NCBI GenBank assembly: GCA_034006985.1
Contig: JAVERT010000017.1
Span: 1-56,918, forward strand
Length of the DNA: 56,918 bases
DNA from: Gudongella sp034006985
Lineage (GTDB): Bacteria > Bacillota > Clostridia > Tissierellales > Tissierellaceae
Reading direction: 5' to 3'
Below, piece by piece: positions 54,741 through 56,918 of the stretch (positions within the stretch are counted from its first letter, which is position 1; every line of letters begins with the position of its first letter). A model generated the notes under the pieces. The model saw only the letters and a list, made by a program, of their open reading frames with translations. It did no database searches and was not told the DNA's origin. Position numbers and translations under genes: made by a program.

Positions 54741-54755
54741 TGATAAACATTATCA
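54741..54755. promoter_or_regulatory. Fur-like 7-1-7 operator upstream of sodA
   Basis: TGATAAACATTATCA fits the 7-1-7 Fur box with one mismatch. It lies just upstream of a TATAAC -10-like element (minus strand) that would serve sodA, so binding would block the promoter. It shares 13 of 15 bases, plus the following TTTAC, with the box at 5638-5652. Confidence 0.6.
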
Positions 54756-54769
54756 TTTACTGGAATATA

Positions 54770-54799
54770 AAAAGTCCACATTTATTATCGTGGACTTTT
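54770..54799 (-). terminator. terminator of HD-tnaA operon
   Basis: AAAAGTCCAC / GTGGACTTTT stem with a ten-base loop, followed on the minus strand by TATATT, about 60 bases past the tryptophanase stop. Confidence 0.75.
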
Positions 54800-54861
54800 A
54801 AAAGAAATTCTATTCATTTTTTTAAAATTTGGAAGTTCAACTTTTTTATAAAAAACTTTCT

Positions 54862-56241
54862 TTATTTAAGTGGTTCCAATTTAGATGTAAAGTGTCTTAA
54901 TACAGCTGGTTCCCAAACTATTTTATAGCCTTTCAGACTATCTTTTCTCTTTTGTATTTCTTTTAGAGCTTCAATTATAACATCTAGATGCGATTGAGTA
55001 TAAACTCTTCTTGGTACAGCTAATCTAGTAAATTCAAATTGAGATTCTATTTGTTTACCTGTATCAGGGTCATTACCCATCATATATGAGCCGATATCAC
55101 AACTTCTAATTCCCGCTTCCAAATACAACTCAATCGCTAACGTTTGAGCTGGGAACTCATTATATGGGATATGTGGCAAGAAGTTCTTTGCATCTATAAA
55201 TAATGCATGACCCCCCACAGGTGATTGATAAGCAATTCCAATTTCATCTAACTTTTCAGCTAAATATTCCATTTGCCCTATTCTATACTTAAGGAAATCA
55301 TAATCAGTTCCCTCTTGCAAGCCTATTGCCATAGCTTCTATATCTCTTCCCGCAAGTCCTCCATATGATATAAATCCTTCATACGGTATAGTTCTAGCCT
55401 TAACTGTTTCGAATAAATCAGCATCATCTTTAACTCCAATTAATCCACCCATATTAATTATTGCATCTTTTTTTGCACTCATTGTAAACATATCTGCATA
55501 ACTAAACATTTCTTTTGCTATTTCTTTTATTGTTTTATTTTCATATCCAGCTTCTCGATTTTTAATAAAATAGGAGTTCTCAGCATATCTAGCAGCATCT
55601 ATACAAACAGGAATTCCATATTTTTTAGCAATTTTGCTTGTTTCTTTTATATTTGCCATAGAAACAGGTTGTCCGCCAGCACTATTATTAGTAACTGTAA
55701 TTATTATCATGCCAACATTTTCTTTTCCAAAATCCTCTATCAATTTTACTAATCTTTCATTATCCATATTACCTTTAAAAGGATGGAAATTTACCGTATC
55801 CAATGCTTCTTTGATAACACAGTCTATTGCCCTTGCCCCCGATAATTCTACGTGAGCTCTTGTTGTATCAAAATGCATATTTGCAATTGCAACTTTACCT
55901 GCACCTAAAAATATTGGCATAACTACTTTTTCAGCAGCTCTTCCCTGATGTACAGGTTGGAAATACTTATAATCAAATATATCCTTGGCTGAAATCATAA
56001 GATTCTTATAGCTTTTTGAACCAGAATACGATTCATCACCAACCATAATTCCAGCCCATTGATTAGCGCTCATTGCACCAGTCCCACTGTCTGTAAGAAG
56101 GTCAATATAAACATCCTCTGCATTTAGTGAAAACAAGTTGTAGTTTGCTTCTTTCATTTTTTTAATTCTTTCTTCTTTAGTCAAAATTTTAATAGGTTCT
56201 ACCATTTTAATCTTAAATGGCTCAGCATAATATTTACTCAT
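54862..56241 (-). CDS. tnaA: tryptophanase (beta-eliminating lyase)
   Basis: A 459-residue PLP enzyme splitting L-tryptophan into indole, pyruvate and ammonia. LLTDSGTGAMSANQWAGIMVGDESYSGSKSY, PVHQGRAAEKV, TNNSAGGQPVSMAN, FTMSAKKDAIINMGG (PLP lysine 257) and FPAQTLAIELYLEAGIR are family motifs. Two positions that separate tryptophanase from tyrosine phenol-lyase read tryptophanase-like: D125 in FDTTR (Thr in TPL) and I383 in CDIGS (Arg in TPL). The frame extends to 56304, but ATG 56241 has a GGGGGAAAGG site and gives the family N-terminus. It follows the HD gene by 28 bases. No TnaC-like leader or TnaB permease is seen. Confidence 0.88.
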   Translation of the reverse strand: MSKYYAEPFKIKMVEPIKILTKEERIKKMKEANYNLFSLNAEDVYIDLLTDSGTGAMSANQWAGIMVGDESYSGSKSYKNLMISAKDIFDYKYFQPVHQGRAAEKVVMPIFLGAGKVAIANMHFDTTRAHVELSGARAIDCVIKEALDTVNFHPFKGNMDNERLVKLIEDFGKENVGMIIITVTNNSAGGQPVSMANIKETSKIAKKYGIPVCIDAARYAENSYFIKNREAGYENKTIKEIAKEMFSYADMFTMSAKKDAIINMGGLIGVKDDADLFETVKARTIPYEGFISYGGLAGRDIEAMAIGLQEGTDYDFLKYRIGQMEYLAEKLDEIGIAYQSPVGGHALFIDAKNFLPHIPYNEFPAQTLAIELYLEAGIRSCDIGSYMMGNDPDTGKQIESQFEFTRLAVPRRVYTQSHLDVIIEALKEIQKRKDSLKGYKIVWEPAVLRHFTSKLEPLK

Positions 56242-56269
56242 TACCTTTCCCCCATTCTTTACTTCGTTA

Positions 56270-56848
56270 CTAAATATCTCCCTTAAGTCCAATCTCTTCT
56301 GCAACTACTCTCATTCCAATAATTGTTTCGTGAATCAAATCTTTGATTTCCATCCCTAATAGCGATGCACCATCTTCAATTACATCTCTATTAACTCCTG
56401 CTGCAAACGACTTTTGACCCCATTTTTTCTTAACAGATTTAGCTTCCATATCCATTATCGACTTACTTGGTCTCATTAAAGCTGTAGCTGCAACCAAACC
56501 TGTTAGTTCATCAATTGTGTAGATTACTTTTTCCATTTTTTCTTTTGGTTCTACATCTGTACATAGTTTCCAACCATGACTCATAACAGCTCTAATATAA
56601 TCCTCTGGCCAGTTCTCTTCTTTTAATATTTGCTCTGTCATTTTACAATGCTGTTCTGGATACTTATCATAATCCAAATCGTGAATTAAACCAATTATCC
56701 CCCACTTTTCTTTGTCCTCTCCAAATAGCTCTGCAAAATGAACCATTGTAGCTTCAACTGACAAAGCGTGTTTTATCTGACTCTCATTTTCTACATATTT
56801 TGTCAATAATTCATATGCATCTTCTCTTGTTGGTTTATAATCTGTCAT
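56270..56848 (-). CDS. HD domain phosphohydrolase-like protein
   Basis: A 192-residue HD-superfamily protein. H41 (IKHALSVE), the HD pair in GLIHDLDYDKYPEQH near residue 72, H109 in VMSHGW and D126 in YTIDELTGLVAA supply the metal ligands. The SIMDMEAKSVKKKWGQKSFAAG segment is characteristic of a common clostridial subgroup. Substrate unknown. ATG with AAGAAGGG. First gene of a two-gene unit with tnaA; a functional link with tryptophan breakdown is not obvious. Confidence 0.88.
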   Translation of the reverse strand: MTDYKPTREDAYELLTKYVENESQIKHALSVEATMVHFAELFGEDKEKWGIIGLIHDLDYDKYPEQHCKMTEQILKEENWPEDYIRAVMSHGWKLCTDVEPKEKMEKVIYTIDELTGLVAATALMRPSKSIMDMEAKSVKKKWGQKSFAAGVNRDVIEDGASLLGMEIKDLIHETIIGMRVVAEEIGLKGDI

Positions 56849-56878
56849 ATAATCCCTTCTTTCATATATACTATATTC

Positions 56879-56907
56879 ATTTTATCTAATATTCTGACAA
56901 AATACAA
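56879..56907 (-). promoter_or_regulatory. promoter of HD-tnaA operon
   Basis: On the minus strand TTGTAT (56907-56902), 17-base spacer, TAAAAT (56884-56879), about 30 bases before the HD gene ATG. Confidence 0.55.
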
Positions 56908-56918
56908 GCATACCCATA

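Noticed and set aside
54862..56241. Tyrosine phenol-lyase
   Set aside because: The enzyme family is right, but the positions I recall as Thr124 and Arg381 in the lyase are Asp125 and Ile383 here, as in tryptophanase. The PRR near the C-terminus is shared by the family and does not decide.
1..56918. Prophage, insertion sequence, CRISPR array, tRNA or rRNA
   Set aside because: No transposase, integrase, structural phage gene, regularly spaced repeat or tRNA/rRNA-like sequence was recognised on either strand. TraX alone does not indicate a conjugative element.

Overview
The window is AT-rich, densely coded DNA, roughly one third G+C by eye. Shine-Dalgarno sites are strong, TTG and GTG starts are common, and several SLH-domain surface proteins are present. 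The gene set suggests a strictly anaerobic, amino-acid-fermenting low-GC Bacillota of the Clostridia/Tissierellia kind: tryptophanase, CstA, a soluble NADH/NADPH/ferredoxin transhydrogenase-like complex, clostridial single-chain PurL, and a C-minus S4. I cannot name the species. I see no rRNA, tRNA, CRISPR array, insertion sequence or phage gene; this looks like ordinary chromosome with some unusual operons.

Layout. 0.3-5.6 kb (minus): ArsA/Get3-type ATPase with a small partner, CstA carbon-starvation permease, a small unknown protein, a 0.4 kb stretch with two short open frames, and a MATE exporter. A solitary rpsD (plus) is divergent from MATE, and a Fur-like 15-bp box lies between them. 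6.4-12.3 kb (minus): NuoE-like, NuoF-like and a 1186-residue fusion of NuoG-like, GltD/NfnB-like and molybdopterin-type modules. This resembles the Stn type of electron-bifurcating transhydrogenase and lacks a formate dehydrogenase active-site Cys/Sec. 12.4-18.8 kb (minus): PfkB-like protein with an altered catalytic motif, SbcD/YhaO-like nuclease, membrane-spanning SbcC/YhaN-like ATPase, phosphoesterase, NagB and a CYTH phosphatase.

18.9-26.3 kb (plus) is the most unusual region. One promoter and one terminator frame four genes: a free-standing ACT domain; a 1575-residue protein combining an HD domain, a helical region, a NadD/PPAT-like nucleotidyltransferase, a possible GNAT and a possible phosphoribosyltransferase-like domain; an LDH/MDH-like dehydrogenase; and a flavodoxin-like protein with four cysteines. 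I do not recognise this set as a known pathway and propose it as the candidate undescribed system, perhaps concerned with nucleotide or cofactor metabolism.

26.3-45.4 kb: phosphoglucomutase, gamma-carbonic-anhydrase-like protein, GGCT-like protein, YdbC, TraX-like protein, a surface S1C protease with SLH repeats coupled to a DUF4153-like membrane protein, GNAT, LysE, PurL, MBL hydrolase, HpcH-type aldolase, zincin, class II fructose-bisphosphate aldolase, and the cobalamin nucleotide-loop genes cobU-cobS-cobC with a TIM-barrel protein. 45.6-51.6 kb (plus): class V aminotransferase-serA-DUF1015 (serine synthesis), then a coiled-coil exported protein followed by ftsE-ftsX. 51.6-56.9 kb (minus): EamA transporter, YkvA-SLH protein, superoxide dismutase behind a second Fur-like box, and HD protein-tryptophanase.

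Many starts were moved to the codon that fits the Shine-Dalgarno site; each such choice is explained in its entry. Family assignments rest on motifs read by eye, without database searches.
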